DNA of 21,421 bases from a virus, in the IMG/VR virus record IMGVR_UViG_3300033153_002141, positions 1 through 21,421 of that record. The stretch is one strand, 5' to 3'. Positions 14,682 to 21,309 of this stretch are shown here, piece by piece. Below the pieces are notes generated by a model. The model was not told where the DNA came from and did not search any database. It saw only the letters and a program-made list of their open reading frames with translations. The position numbers were made by a program, and so were the translations under genes. Position 1 is the first letter of the stretch. Each line of letters starts with the position of its first letter.

Positions 14682-15413
14682 TTAATCTTCTTTATCAAAC
14701 TCATGTTTGTCTTTTTCTGGTACAACATAATGTGTACATGCCTCTTGGAAAGGACAGTAGTTGCAAAGCCAACTTGGACAATCATTCTCTGGTTGTTCCT
14801 TCTGTTTAGTTACTGCTATCTTTCCTTTAATGTATGTGTCTATTGTACTAATAGGTAATAAGTCTATCCATACTTCTTGCATCTCAGGGTAAGCTGAATA
14901 TGATGCATGACCTGGTGTGAATAAATATATCACTCCCTTATCTTCAATATTAAATAGCCCCTCAAATAACCATCTGTATATACTCATCTGTAGTTGTTCT
15001 TTCTCCTGCTCTGGCTTAGGAGTTGGGTTAGCCTTAGTTCCTATACCTAAGAACTTCTTAGTAGGGTAGTCCCCTTTAAGTTTAACATCTCCAATCCTCC
15101 AAGAATTTACAGTATACCTCCATCTTAACTCATCTACTGTGCCTCCAATTCTAGTACCATCTTTCATAGTCCTTACCCAACTAAGCTCTTTAACTACTCC
15201 ATCCTCATCTTGGTTTTCTATTACATGATGTAATGCACTTCCTAGAAAAGATTTAAAACCTACTACCTTATCATGCTTGTCTTCTCCAAAAGCTGTATTA
15301 GCTTTACTCCACAGCTGTGCAGAAGGCATACATATATCTGATGCTGAATAGTCACAATCTTTTGGGCGATACATACTTTTAAGCCACCCCTGTTGTATTC
15401 TTGAACCTGCCAT
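14682..15413 (-). CDS. Cas4/RecB-like PD-(D/E)XK exonuclease with iron-sulphur cysteines
   Basis: This 243-residue protein has the full nuclease core: a His motif LGSALHH (H62/H63), IGGTVDEL (D94), WRIGDVKLKG (D109, K111) and a Gln helix EKEQLQMSIYRWL. Four cysteines fit a [4Fe-4S] site of the Cas4/AddB type: one of C20 or C28 near the N-terminus, then the cluster C212, C217, C220, C226 (WLCNYCPFQEAC). There are no cas genes or repeats nearby, so this is the phage recombination/degradation nuclease, most likely filling the role of T7 gp6 exonuclease (RNA primer removal, host DNA breakdown, concatemer recombination). It is joined to the DUF3310 gene by TAATG and precedes nrdD. Confidence 0.9.
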   Translation of the reverse strand: MAGSRIQQGWLKSMYRPKDCDYSASDICMPSAQLWSKANTAFGEDKHDKVVGFKSFLGSALHHVIENQDEDGVVKELSWVRTMKDGTRIGGTVDELRWRYTVNSWRIGDVKLKGDYPTKKFLGIGTKANPTPKPEQEKEQLQMSIYRWLFEGLFNIEDKGVIYLFTPGHASYSAYPEMQEVWIDLLPISTIDTYIKGKIAVTKQKEQPENDCPSWLCNYCPFQEACTHYVVPEKDKHEFDKED

Positions 15414-15733
15414 TAATTACTTCCTCCTTCTTGTTCTAACCAATACTCTAAGTAATGTATTGCTTTCTTTATATCTTCTCTTGTATCCATTTTATTCCTA
15501 AGTATATATTTAATAGCATTACCTCTGTAGAAGTCTAATCCATACTCATTTATAATATTCCAAGGCTGTATTTTATGTTTGGTATAATGACTACCTCCTA
15601 CTTGTCTGGCTGCTGCTTCTCTTGGGTCTCCTGTTCCATCATACTCTCTAGCCTCAATATGTTCTCCATAAGTAAGCTCACCATCTTTTACCTGTCTATA
15701 CATTAAGGCTTTATTATTATATCCTTCCTTCAT
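15413..15733 (-). CDS. DUF3310 (SaV-like) protein
   Basis: This 106-residue protein has an N-terminal 40-residue part without recognisable domains and a C-terminal DUF3310 domain (about residues 43-102): GGSHYTKHKIQPWNIINEYG, then FYRGNAIKYILRNKMD, then DIKKAIHYLEYWLE. These are the family's hallmark stretches (HY...ipPie......f..GN.iKYi.R...K....DL.KA..Yl...). The family is widespread in phages next to nucleotide and replication genes and has been described as nucleotide-kinase-like; its exact function is not settled. It sits between a MazG-like gene and the nuclease, both coupled by TAATG, which agrees with a nucleotide-metabolism role. Confidence 0.93.
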   Translation of the reverse strand: MKEGYNNKALMYRQVKDGELTYGEHIEAREYDGTGDPREAAARQVGGSHYTKHKIQPWNIINEYGLDFYRGNAIKYILRNKMDTREDIKKAIHYLEYWLEQEGGSN

Positions 15734-16107
15734 TATGCTACCTCTATATCAAGAATCTCTTTAATCATACTCTCAGGTCCCACAAAGTTATCAGGTTTAG
15801 TAATCTTACCATCAGCATTCTTCTTACTAGCCTTAGTATTATTAGCTGCTGTTACTGCTAGTAGGATATCCTCTGCTGCTCCCTTGTTACCACCACATAG
15901 TTTAATCAATCCACCTAAGGCTACTACTGCTATGTCAGCTAAAGCATCTGCCTCACCTACTATATCTCCTATAATACCTGCCTCCATATATTCATTCAAC
16001 TCTTCATCTAACATACTATACTCTAAACTAGGTGAGTATCTTAAGTTCTCTCTAGTTATATTCCAATCATATACTTCCTCTGTAAAGTTTAATCTTCCAT
16101 CCATCAT
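15733..16107 (-). CDS. MazG-like all-alpha NTP pyrophosphohydrolase
   Basis: This 124-residue protein shows the metal-binding helices of the all-alpha NTP-pyrophosphatase superfamily: LDEELNEYMEA (E35, E36, E39) followed by GEADALADIAVVALGGL (E52, D58 on the second helix). It ends in a Lys/Asn-rich segment NNTKASKKNADGKITKP, which resembles the substrate-binding loop of MazG/HisE-like phage proteins ('N.sK.....G...k.......'). Such enzymes hydrolyse (d)NTPs to NMPs and may balance the pool or remove unusual nucleotides. The gene starts at 16107 (TAATG with the 50-residue gene; a second ATG follows at once) and is coupled to the DUF3310 gene. Which nucleotide it acts on cannot be told. Confidence 0.85.
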   Translation of the reverse strand: MMDGRLNFTEEVYDWNITRENLRYSPSLEYSMLDEELNEYMEAGIIGDIVGEADALADIAVVALGGLIKLCGGNKGAAEDILLAVTAANNTKASKKNADGKITKPDNFVGPESMIKEILDIEVA

Positions 16108-16259
16108 TATTTCTTTCTCCCTTTAGTTTTCTTCTGCTTCTGTTTAAGCTCTTCTATTATCTCATCCATTCTAAATAGGTCTAAGGGTTCTCTTATCCCA
16201 TACCTACCTTTGAATATCTCTATGGCTTCTATTACCATATCTTGATTAGTATCTTCCAT
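16107..16259 (-). CDS. Small 50-residue charged protein
   Basis: This short gene begins MEDTNQDMVIEAIEIFKGRY and ends with a Lys/Gln-rich tail (about residues 39-50) before TAA. It has an AGGAG site about eight bases before its ATG at 16259, lies 14 bases after the endonuclease VII-like gene, and its stop shares an A with the start of the MazG-like gene (TAATG). The length and coupling make it credible, although it is shorter than most called genes. The tail is strongly basic, as in small nucleic-acid-binding proteins. Family not recognised. Confidence 0.75.
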   Translation of the reverse strand: MEDTNQDMVIEAIEIFKGRYGIREPLDLFRMDEIIEELKQKQKKTKGRKK

Positions 16260-16273
16260 ACTACTTCTCCTCT

Positions 16274-16681
16274 TTATCTTTTCTTTAGATATGTAACAGC
16301 CTTATTAAGTCCTTTAATATTATCTCCTAATATACCTATAGCTCCATTACATCCTCTACACAGTACTCCTCTAAAAGCTTCTAATCCTTCAAGCTCATGG
16401 TCATGGTCATATACTAAATCTTTCTCACTTCCACATACTTCACAACAATGAGAAGATGACATACACATATCATATTCTTCTACTGTTAGATTGTACTGCC
16501 TACTTATAAACTCTTTCCTTTTCTTACCTGGGTCATAATTTAACTTACCTAACTTCTTTTGACATCCATTACATAAATTCTTCCTACCAAATTTAGACAT
16601 TTTATCTCTAACAAATGTTTCTAATTCCTCCACAGTATTTGCAGTTAAACCACAACCTCTACATTCTCTAATGCACTTCAA
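16274..16681 (-). CDS. Endonuclease VII-like HNH/His-Me nuclease
   Basis: This 135-residue protein contains a C-terminal recombination endonuclease VII domain: CEVCG, then DHDHELEGL, then FRGVLCRGCNGAIGIL (D92-H93-D94-H95, R104-G105, C108, C111-N112), followed by a helical DNIKGL segment. An N-terminal zinc-ribbon-like set (C7, C10, C37, C40) precedes a basic linker. T4 endonuclease VII resolves branched DNA before packaging; many relatives are free-standing homing nucleases. The frame begins with TTG at 16681, overlapping the polymerase end by 14 bases, with GGGAGA about nine bases upstream. Because a RusA-like resolvase is also present, a homing role is at least as likely as junction resolution. 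Confidence 0.88.
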   Translation of the reverse strand: MKCIRECRGCGLTANTVEELETFVRDKMSKFGRKNLCNGCQKKLGKLNYDPGKKRKEFISRQYNLTVEEYDMCMSSSHCCEVCGSEKDLVYDHDHELEGLEAFRGVLCRGCNGAIGILGDNIKGLNKAVTYLKKR

Positions 16682-18392
16682 ACCAATTTCTCCCTATCTT
16701 ACTTTCTGAATGTATAGGCATCCTAATACCTACAGCCTCACATGCAGTCAATGAACTCTCTTCTAAAATTTTACCTAGTTTCTCAGCTTGGTCCTCTTTA
16801 CATTCAAACTGTAACTCATCATGTATCCAACCTATTTGATTACACACTATACCTTCCTCCTTTATTCTTTTATCCACTTCAACCATCCAGAGTTTACTTA
16901 TGTATGACCCTAATGATTGTAGTAGTGTATTAAGAGCTGAGTGGGGTGACCTTATAAATAATCTCCTACCTGTTATACCTTTAATCCATTTCTTCTTAGC
17001 TGCTTTAGCTACCGCTTCATGCAACTGTTTAAATCCTGGTGTACCTGCAAAGAACTTTGTCTTTAATCTCTTACCATCCTTAGCTGTACCTTGTACTATC
17101 TCTCCTACCTTTGCATCTCCACCTCCATATACAACTGAGTATATAAAAGTTTTAGCTTGGTCTCTTGTCTTTAAACCTGCTGCCTCTTTATTAGCCGTGT
17201 GGATATCACCCTCCAATATTAGTCCTGCATATCTTCCTTTATCATAAGGGTACATATAGTGTGCAAGACATCTAAGCTCCACCCCACTTAAGTCTGCCCC
17301 TACATTAACCATACCCTCACTTGCTATGAAGAGTTCTCTAGCTTCTTTGCCTTTGTATGCTCTAGGGCTTGGTACTTGTCCTAAATTAGGATTACTATGA
17401 GTGGCTCTACCACTTACAGCACCTAATATATCCATACTACCATGAAGTCTATCACCCCTAGAGAGTTTTAACCAAGCCTTATCACCAGTTGCTAATTGCC
17501 CTAGTAGTTTATTAACTTCTAAGTAATGTAGTAGTGGTTCAAGGAATGGTTCTTCTCCAAACATATCTTTTAATGTCTCTGCATCTGTCTTAGGGTTACC
17601 CTTCTCAGTCAGTGCCCACTTCTGTTTACCTAGTACCTTCTCTACCCACCATACGATATGATTACCACTACCAGGGTTAAAAGTCCTAAGCTTAATAGGC
17701 TGATGCGGTCCCACCGTAGAAATACCCATTCTTCTAAAAGGTCTCTTTGGTGTTTTAACCTTTCCATCTGGAAGAAACATAGGAATAAAAGTTCCCCATA
17801 AATCTTCCTCAGCCACCTCTTTTTCTTTAACCAACTCAACATGTAACTCTCTTCCTTTCTTTATATCAAATTTCCAGCCTTTAATGTATTGTTTTGTAAC
17901 TACTTTTTGTACATCTTGTTCAAGCTCCAATGCCTCTTGAGGCAACCAGATTGTTTTTCTTTTAAGATGTGTATAGAGTTTACTTGTGACTTTAGTATCT
18001 TGTTTGTTATACTCCAACATCTTCTCTGTAAATTTACTCCAATCACTATACTCTCCTTTCTTCTCTCCTAGTCTTTCTCCATATGCATCTAGACTGTGGC
18101 TCCAAGACTTATCTTTATCATAATAAGCCAACTTAGCTAATATTAATGTATCTATTATCTCCCCTTTGTATTTTAGACCCCCTAATTTTTTTAATACAGG
18201 TAGGTCATATCCTATTATATTGTGCCCAATTATAAGTGAGGCTTCCTCAAGGTCTTTAATAAGCCTACTTAATTCATGTGGTCTATATTCTTCATACTTC
18301 TTAGTATCTAAATTATAAGTGACAGCACAATGAAAGGTATCTACCTCTAAGAGTAAACCATTAGTCTCAATATCAAAAACCAGGCTAGTCAT
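16668..18392 (-). CDS. T7-type family A DNA polymerase, compact
   Basis: This 574-residue replicative polymerase has an intact 3'-5' proofreading domain: DIET (D7, E9), HNIIGYD (D63), YNKQD (Y128, D132). The polymerase domain has motif A GADLSGVELR (D367), motif B RDQAKTFIYSVVYG (R410, K414, Y418, Y422) and motif C WIHDE (H524, D525, E526), and the family's C-terminal His (NWFEVH). T7 gp5 has 704 residues. The shortening includes the thumb region (about residues 200-240), where T7 has its thioredoxin-binding segment, so processivity may not depend on host thioredoxin in the same way. The start must be near residue 1 because DIET follows at once. It has no clear Shine-Dalgarno site and overlaps the HNH gene upstream by eight bases (ATGACTAG). 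Confidence 0.97.
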   Translation of the reverse strand: MTSLVFDIETNGLLLEVDTFHCAVTYNLDTKKYEEYRPHELSRLIKDLEEASLIIGHNIIGYDLPVLKKLGGLKYKGEIIDTLILAKLAYYDKDKSWSHSLDAYGERLGEKKGEYSDWSKFTEKMLEYNKQDTKVTSKLYTHLKRKTIWLPQEALELEQDVQKVVTKQYIKGWKFDIKKGRELHVELVKEKEVAEEDLWGTFIPMFLPDGKVKTPKRPFRRMGISTVGPHQPIKLRTFNPGSGNHIVWWVEKVLGKQKWALTEKGNPKTDAETLKDMFGEEPFLEPLLHYLEVNKLLGQLATGDKAWLKLSRGDRLHGSMDILGAVSGRATHSNPNLGQVPSPRAYKGKEARELFIASEGMVNVGADLSGVELRCLAHYMYPYDKGRYAGLILEGDIHTANKEAAGLKTRDQAKTFIYSVVYGGGDAKVGEIVQGTAKDGKRLKTKFFAGTPGFKQLHEAVAKAAKKKWIKGITGRRLFIRSPHSALNTLLQSLGSYISKLWMVEVDKRIKEEGIVCNQIGWIHDELQFECKEDQAEKLGKILEESSLTACEAVGIRMPIHSESKIGRNWFEVH

Positions 18393-18771
18393 GGTGATGT
18401 ATCATATGACAGTTATGACATAAGAACTCACATTTATCAATCTCTTTCTTTAGTGTCTCCCAATTAGCTGTAATAATATTACCAGGATTTATATCCTTAT
18501 TCTCTTTTTCATGGTGCCAAGCAAAAGGACTAGTAGTATTATGTGTGAAGCCACACCTATTACATTTAAACTCTCCTCCTAAATACTCTCTAAGGTTATC
18601 CCTATTAGCTTTTCTTTTCTTATGTCTTCTCTCTGCTACTTGTTTATTGTAACATGTTCTGCACAGTTTTCTAGTGTTGCTTTTAGTCTTATCTTGCCAC
18701 ATAATAGTTCCTCTAGATAGTTCTTCTCCACACCCTCTACAATCAGAAGTCTGTGTTTGCTCCTTGCTCAT
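18385..18771 (-). CDS. HNH endonuclease between primase-helicase and DNA polymerase
   Basis: This 128-residue protein has an N-terminal zinc-ribbon (C11-x2-C14, C37-x2-C40), a basic linker (NKQVAERRHKKRKANRD) and an HNH core: C70-x2-C73, FAWHH (H86, H87), C118-x2-C121 and a terminal HHHD. It shares this design with the HNH protein at 7589-7984. The start at 18771 has AAGGAGAG, which lies inside the last codons of the primase-helicase gene (overlap 29 bases). Its end overlaps the polymerase start by eight bases. It is therefore probably a homing nuclease that has become woven into expression of the polymerase. T7 carries comparable HNH genes beside its replication genes. Confidence 0.9.
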   Translation of the reverse strand: MSKEQTQTSDCRGCGEELSRGTIMWQDKTKSNTRKLCRTCYNKQVAERRHKKRKANRDNLREYLGGEFKCNRCGFTHNTTSPFAWHHEKENKDINPGNIITANWETLKKEIDKCEFLCHNCHMIHHHD

Positions 18772-20371
18772 TCTTAAACTCTCCTTCCTCTTCTACTTCT
18801 TCTGGTACTAGTCTACCTATGTCAGCTATATACTTAGCATGTCCTAGTTCACCTACCTTCTCTCCTTCTTCTCTATCCTTAAGACATCTTATTAGTCTAA
18901 GGTTACTTCTCTCTGGGTCTTGTTGATTACCTTCTAATCCTATGACCTTATCTGATAGCTGTGCAATGCTCCCTGAGCCTCTTAAATGACTAAGGGATAC
19001 TTGTACCCCATCTTCATGTCCTCTGTCCCCTGATGGTCTTTTAAGGTGGCTTACAAGCATCATCCCTACACCTGTCTCTTCTACCAATGACCTTAACTTG
19101 GTCATAAGGACATCTATTACTCTTCTTTCATTGTCCCCCATATCCTCTAGTCCAGATACCACAATAGAAATATGGTCAAGGATAATAATGTCACACCCAG
19201 CACCAACTGCCAAGTACCGTAACTTATTAAGCAGACTATCAGAGTCAAGGCTACCAAAATGGTTATATAAATATAGCCTGTCAGTCCCAATGACTTTCTC
19301 ATAAGCCCCTTTAATTTTTGTAACATTCTCGGGTACCTCCTTATACTTACTCCACTTAGACTTACCTACTATAGATTCATTTAATTCTATACCTAAGTAA
19401 GCTCTCTTACTAACACTATTGTTCTCCTCTAGTGCAACATGCCCTACTGTTAGATTATGCTCAGTAAGTAGGTGATGTCCTATCTCTCTAACTATTGTAC
19501 TCTTACCCATACCTGAGCCTGATACAAAAGTAGTCATAGCCCCTTTAGCTATCTCTAGTCCTGTATATTGTGTATCATATACCTCATCACTAGCACTATC
19601 CTCCATAAGGGCTTCAAATCCTCCCTCATTAGCATTAACTATACCACTTGGAGTAAACTTCTTAGTCTCATAGTAGTAATGTAGTAATCCTGCCTTACCT
19701 TTGTCTACTAATATCTCATTAGCATCCTTATAGGTACCTGTGTCTATTGTATACACCTTACCTGGTGGAAATAGTGTACTGACTTCTGATACTGCCTTTC
19801 TACCTGCATCATCATTATCAAACCATAATACTATCTCATTAAAGCTATTAATAAATTCTATATGTTCCTTCAAGTCCTTCTTAGCTGTAGCTGCCCCATT
19901 AGAGATACTTATTACAGGATACTTACCACCATGTGCCTCTGATACACTCATAGCATCAATTTCACCCTCAGTAATAGTTATCCTCTTACCTCCTTGTCTC
20001 CATTGGTTCATACCAAATGGTACAGCTTCCTTATTCTTACCAGACCAACTAAAAGTCTTGTCTTTGTATCTCATCTTCTGAGCTACTATTGCTCCCTCTT
20101 TATTAAACATCTGTGCTATATGTTCACCATTCTCTCCCCTAAAATAACTAAATTGCTTGTATGTCTCAGGGGATATGCCTCTTATCTTTCTATCTATCTC
20201 TACTACCTTCTTTAAGGTTTCATCTTTAAACTCATTCATGCTCTGTATAGCACCTCCTTCCTGCTGTTCTTTCCAACTCTTGTCACAGCTAAAACACTTC
20301 CATATACCATCTGTTTCAGGTACAGGTGAGGCGGCATCACTACTACCACACCACTTACAAGGACTACCCAT
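18743..20371 (-). CDS. T7 gp4-like primase-helicase
   Basis: This 542-residue protein (T7 gp4: 566) unwinds DNA and makes primers. Its parts in order are a zinc-binding domain C5-x2-C8 and C26-x2-C29; the TOPRIM primase with ITITEGEIDA (E135) and VLWFDNDDAG (D185, D187); and the RecA-type helicase with Walker A VSGSGMGKST (K290), Walker B DIIILDH (D399), the DNA-facing LVSHLKRP, and LRGSGSIAQLSDKVIGLEGNQ. It overlaps the small gene upstream by eight bases (ATGGGTAG), with no clear Shine-Dalgarno site. A second start at M45 (20239), preceded by a strong AAGGAGGTG (20251-20259), would give a form lacking the zinc domain, as with T7 gp4B. The HNH gene begins inside its 3' end. Confidence 0.97.
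   Translation of the reverse strand: MGSPCKWCGSSDAASPVPETDGIWKCFSCDKSWKEQQEGGAIQSMNEFKDETLKKVVEIDRKIRGISPETYKQFSYFRGENGEHIAQMFNKEGAIVAQKMRYKDKTFSWSGKNKEAVPFGMNQWRQGGKRITITEGEIDAMSVSEAHGGKYPVISISNGAATAKKDLKEHIEFINSFNEIVLWFDNDDAGRKAVSEVSTLFPPGKVYTIDTGTYKDANEILVDKGKAGLLHYYYETKKFTPSGIVNANEGGFEALMEDSASDEVYDTQYTGLEIAKGAMTTFVSGSGMGKSTIVREIGHHLLTEHNLTVGHVALEENNSVSKRAYLGIELNESIVGKSKWSKYKEVPENVTKIKGAYEKVIGTDRLYLYNHFGSLDSDSLLNKLRYLAVGAGCDIIILDHISIVVSGLEDMGDNERRVIDVLMTKLRSLVEETGVGMMLVSHLKRPSGDRGHEDGVQVSLSHLRGSGSIAQLSDKVIGLEGNQQDPERSNLRLIRCLKDREEGEKVGELGHAKYIADIGRLVPEEVEEEGEFKNEQGANTDF
20251..20259 (-). promoter_or_regulatory. Internal Shine-Dalgarno site in the primase-helicase gene
   Basis: AAGGAGGTG on the minus strand stands 11 bases before the in-frame ATG at 20239 (Met45 of the primase-helicase), just after the zinc-binding domain. 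It is the best anti-Shine-Dalgarno match I saw in the window, although its spacing is a little long. It corresponds in place to the internal start of T7 gene 4 that makes the helicase-only 4B form (there at Met64). The functional reading is an inference. Confidence 0.6.
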
Positions 20372-20618
20372 CTATATCATCATCAAGTAGTTCAAATAAT
20401 ACTCTATACATACTATCATCTACTAAATCAGGTCTGTCTGTTGCAAACATACCTACAGTTGTATTATAATAATGTCTATACTTTAATATTTCTTGCTTAA
20501 AATCACCATATACTTTATTAAGTATCTCTTCATGGTGTTCTTTTAGGATTGCTTTTCCATCCTCTAAACCATATTCAGGATATTCCCATTGAAGTTGTTC
20601 TGCTTCTTCATGTGTCAT
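20364..20618 (-). CDS. Hypothetical acidic protein upstream of primase-helicase
   Basis: This 84-residue protein, rich in Glu, Asp and aromatic residues (LQWEYPEYGLEDGKAILKEHH, ending LFELLDDDIDG), is mostly helical. It begins at a TAATG overlap with the RusA-like gene and has a GGGAGG site about eight bases upstream. It overlaps the primase-helicase start by eight bases. I do not recognise the family. Location suggests that it belongs to the replication transcript and that its translation helps drive that of the primase-helicase. Confidence 0.8.
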   Translation of the reverse strand: MTHEEAEQLQWEYPEYGLEDGKAILKEHHEEILNKVYGDFKQEILKYRHYYNTTVGMFATDRPDLVDDSMYRVLFELLDDDIDG

Positions 20619-21016
20619 TACTCTTCCTCCCTTACTGTTATTAGTACATAACCTCTCTTAGTTTCATCCATACCACCATATCTATAGGTAACATGTTGTA
20701 GATATTCATAATTATCGTCAATTGCATGTCCTAATTCAACAAAAGAGTCACAAAAGTTCTTATCTATGATGCTACATACATTAGAGATGTCTCTTTTGAG
20801 TTTATTAGGCAGCCATAACTCATAATCTACACTAAACTTCTCATAGAATACATCTTGAGGGATAAGAGGGGTTAATATCCTCTTATATTCTTTTTTTATA
20901 TTGTTGTTGAGGTGTCCTACTTGATTTCTTAGTAAATTAAGGTTTAAATAGTACCTTTTCTTCTTTTTCTTACCAAGCTCTACCCAGATAGGTGCCTTTA
21001 TAGTAAATTTACTCAC
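20618..21016 (-). CDS. RusA-like Holliday junction resolvase
   Basis: This 132-residue protein matches RusA in length. The conserved acidic and Lys residues are in place: KRDISN (D76, N79), D85-K86, D90 and the late IDD (D100, D101), in the layout 'D.dN..K...D.l.......DD'. RusA cuts four-way junctions made in replication and recombination. It occupies the slot where T7 has endonuclease I (gene 3), so it may be a functional replacement. The start is a GTG at 21016 that overlaps the previous stop (GTGA), with AAGGAGAG about six bases before it. It is followed by the 84-residue gene through TAATG. Confidence 0.88.
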   Translation of the reverse strand: MSKFTIKAPIWVELGKKKKKRYYLNLNLLRNQVGHLNNNIKKEYKRILTPLIPQDVFYEKFSVDYELWLPNKLKRDISNVCSIIDKNFCDSFVELGHAIDDNYEYLQHVTYRYGGMDETKRGYVLITVREEE

Positions 21017-21261
21017 AATATCTCTCCTTGCTTGTCTAGGGAATGGTCGAAGACCTGACCTCCTATCACATTCTTAGATAGATAAGGTGTGACCTCACTC
21101 TCAGCAAGTAAGAGTACTTCCTTATCTTGCATCTTTACATCATAAGGATAGGAGAGACCTCCTCTAAGGTCAACAATTACTCCTATCTGTCCTTCATACT
21201 TAGTATAATCATTTACACCTTCCTGAAAAGATACTTTTACTCTCTGTCTCTTTTTTAACAT
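21013..21261 (-). CDS. Hypothetical small protein, likely beta-barrel
   Basis: This 82-residue protein has alternating short strands (RVKVSFQEGV, GQIGVIVDLRGG, YDVKMQDKEVLLL) with a GxxGxIV segment that resembles an SH3-like or KOW-type barrel. I do not assign a function. The ATG at 21261 has AAGGAGAG about eight bases upstream, and the stop overlaps the GTG start of the RusA-like gene. It lies 48 bases after the SSB stop. The context suggests a role in DNA replication or recombination, but nothing in the sequence shows which. Confidence 0.75.
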   Translation of the reverse strand: MLKKRQRVKVSFQEGVNDYTKYEGQIGVIVDLRGGLSYPYDVKMQDKEVLLLAESEVTPYLSKNVIGGQVFDHSLDKQGEIL

Positions 21262-21309
21262 ATTTCAAACTCTCCTTAAGATTTTTACTCTGTTTCTTGG
21301 TTCCATTGA

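Noticed and set aside
14682-15413. Cas4-like nuclease as evidence of a CRISPR system
   Set aside because: No cas1, cas2, effector or repeat array is present. Cas4-like nucleases are common phage recombination enzymes.
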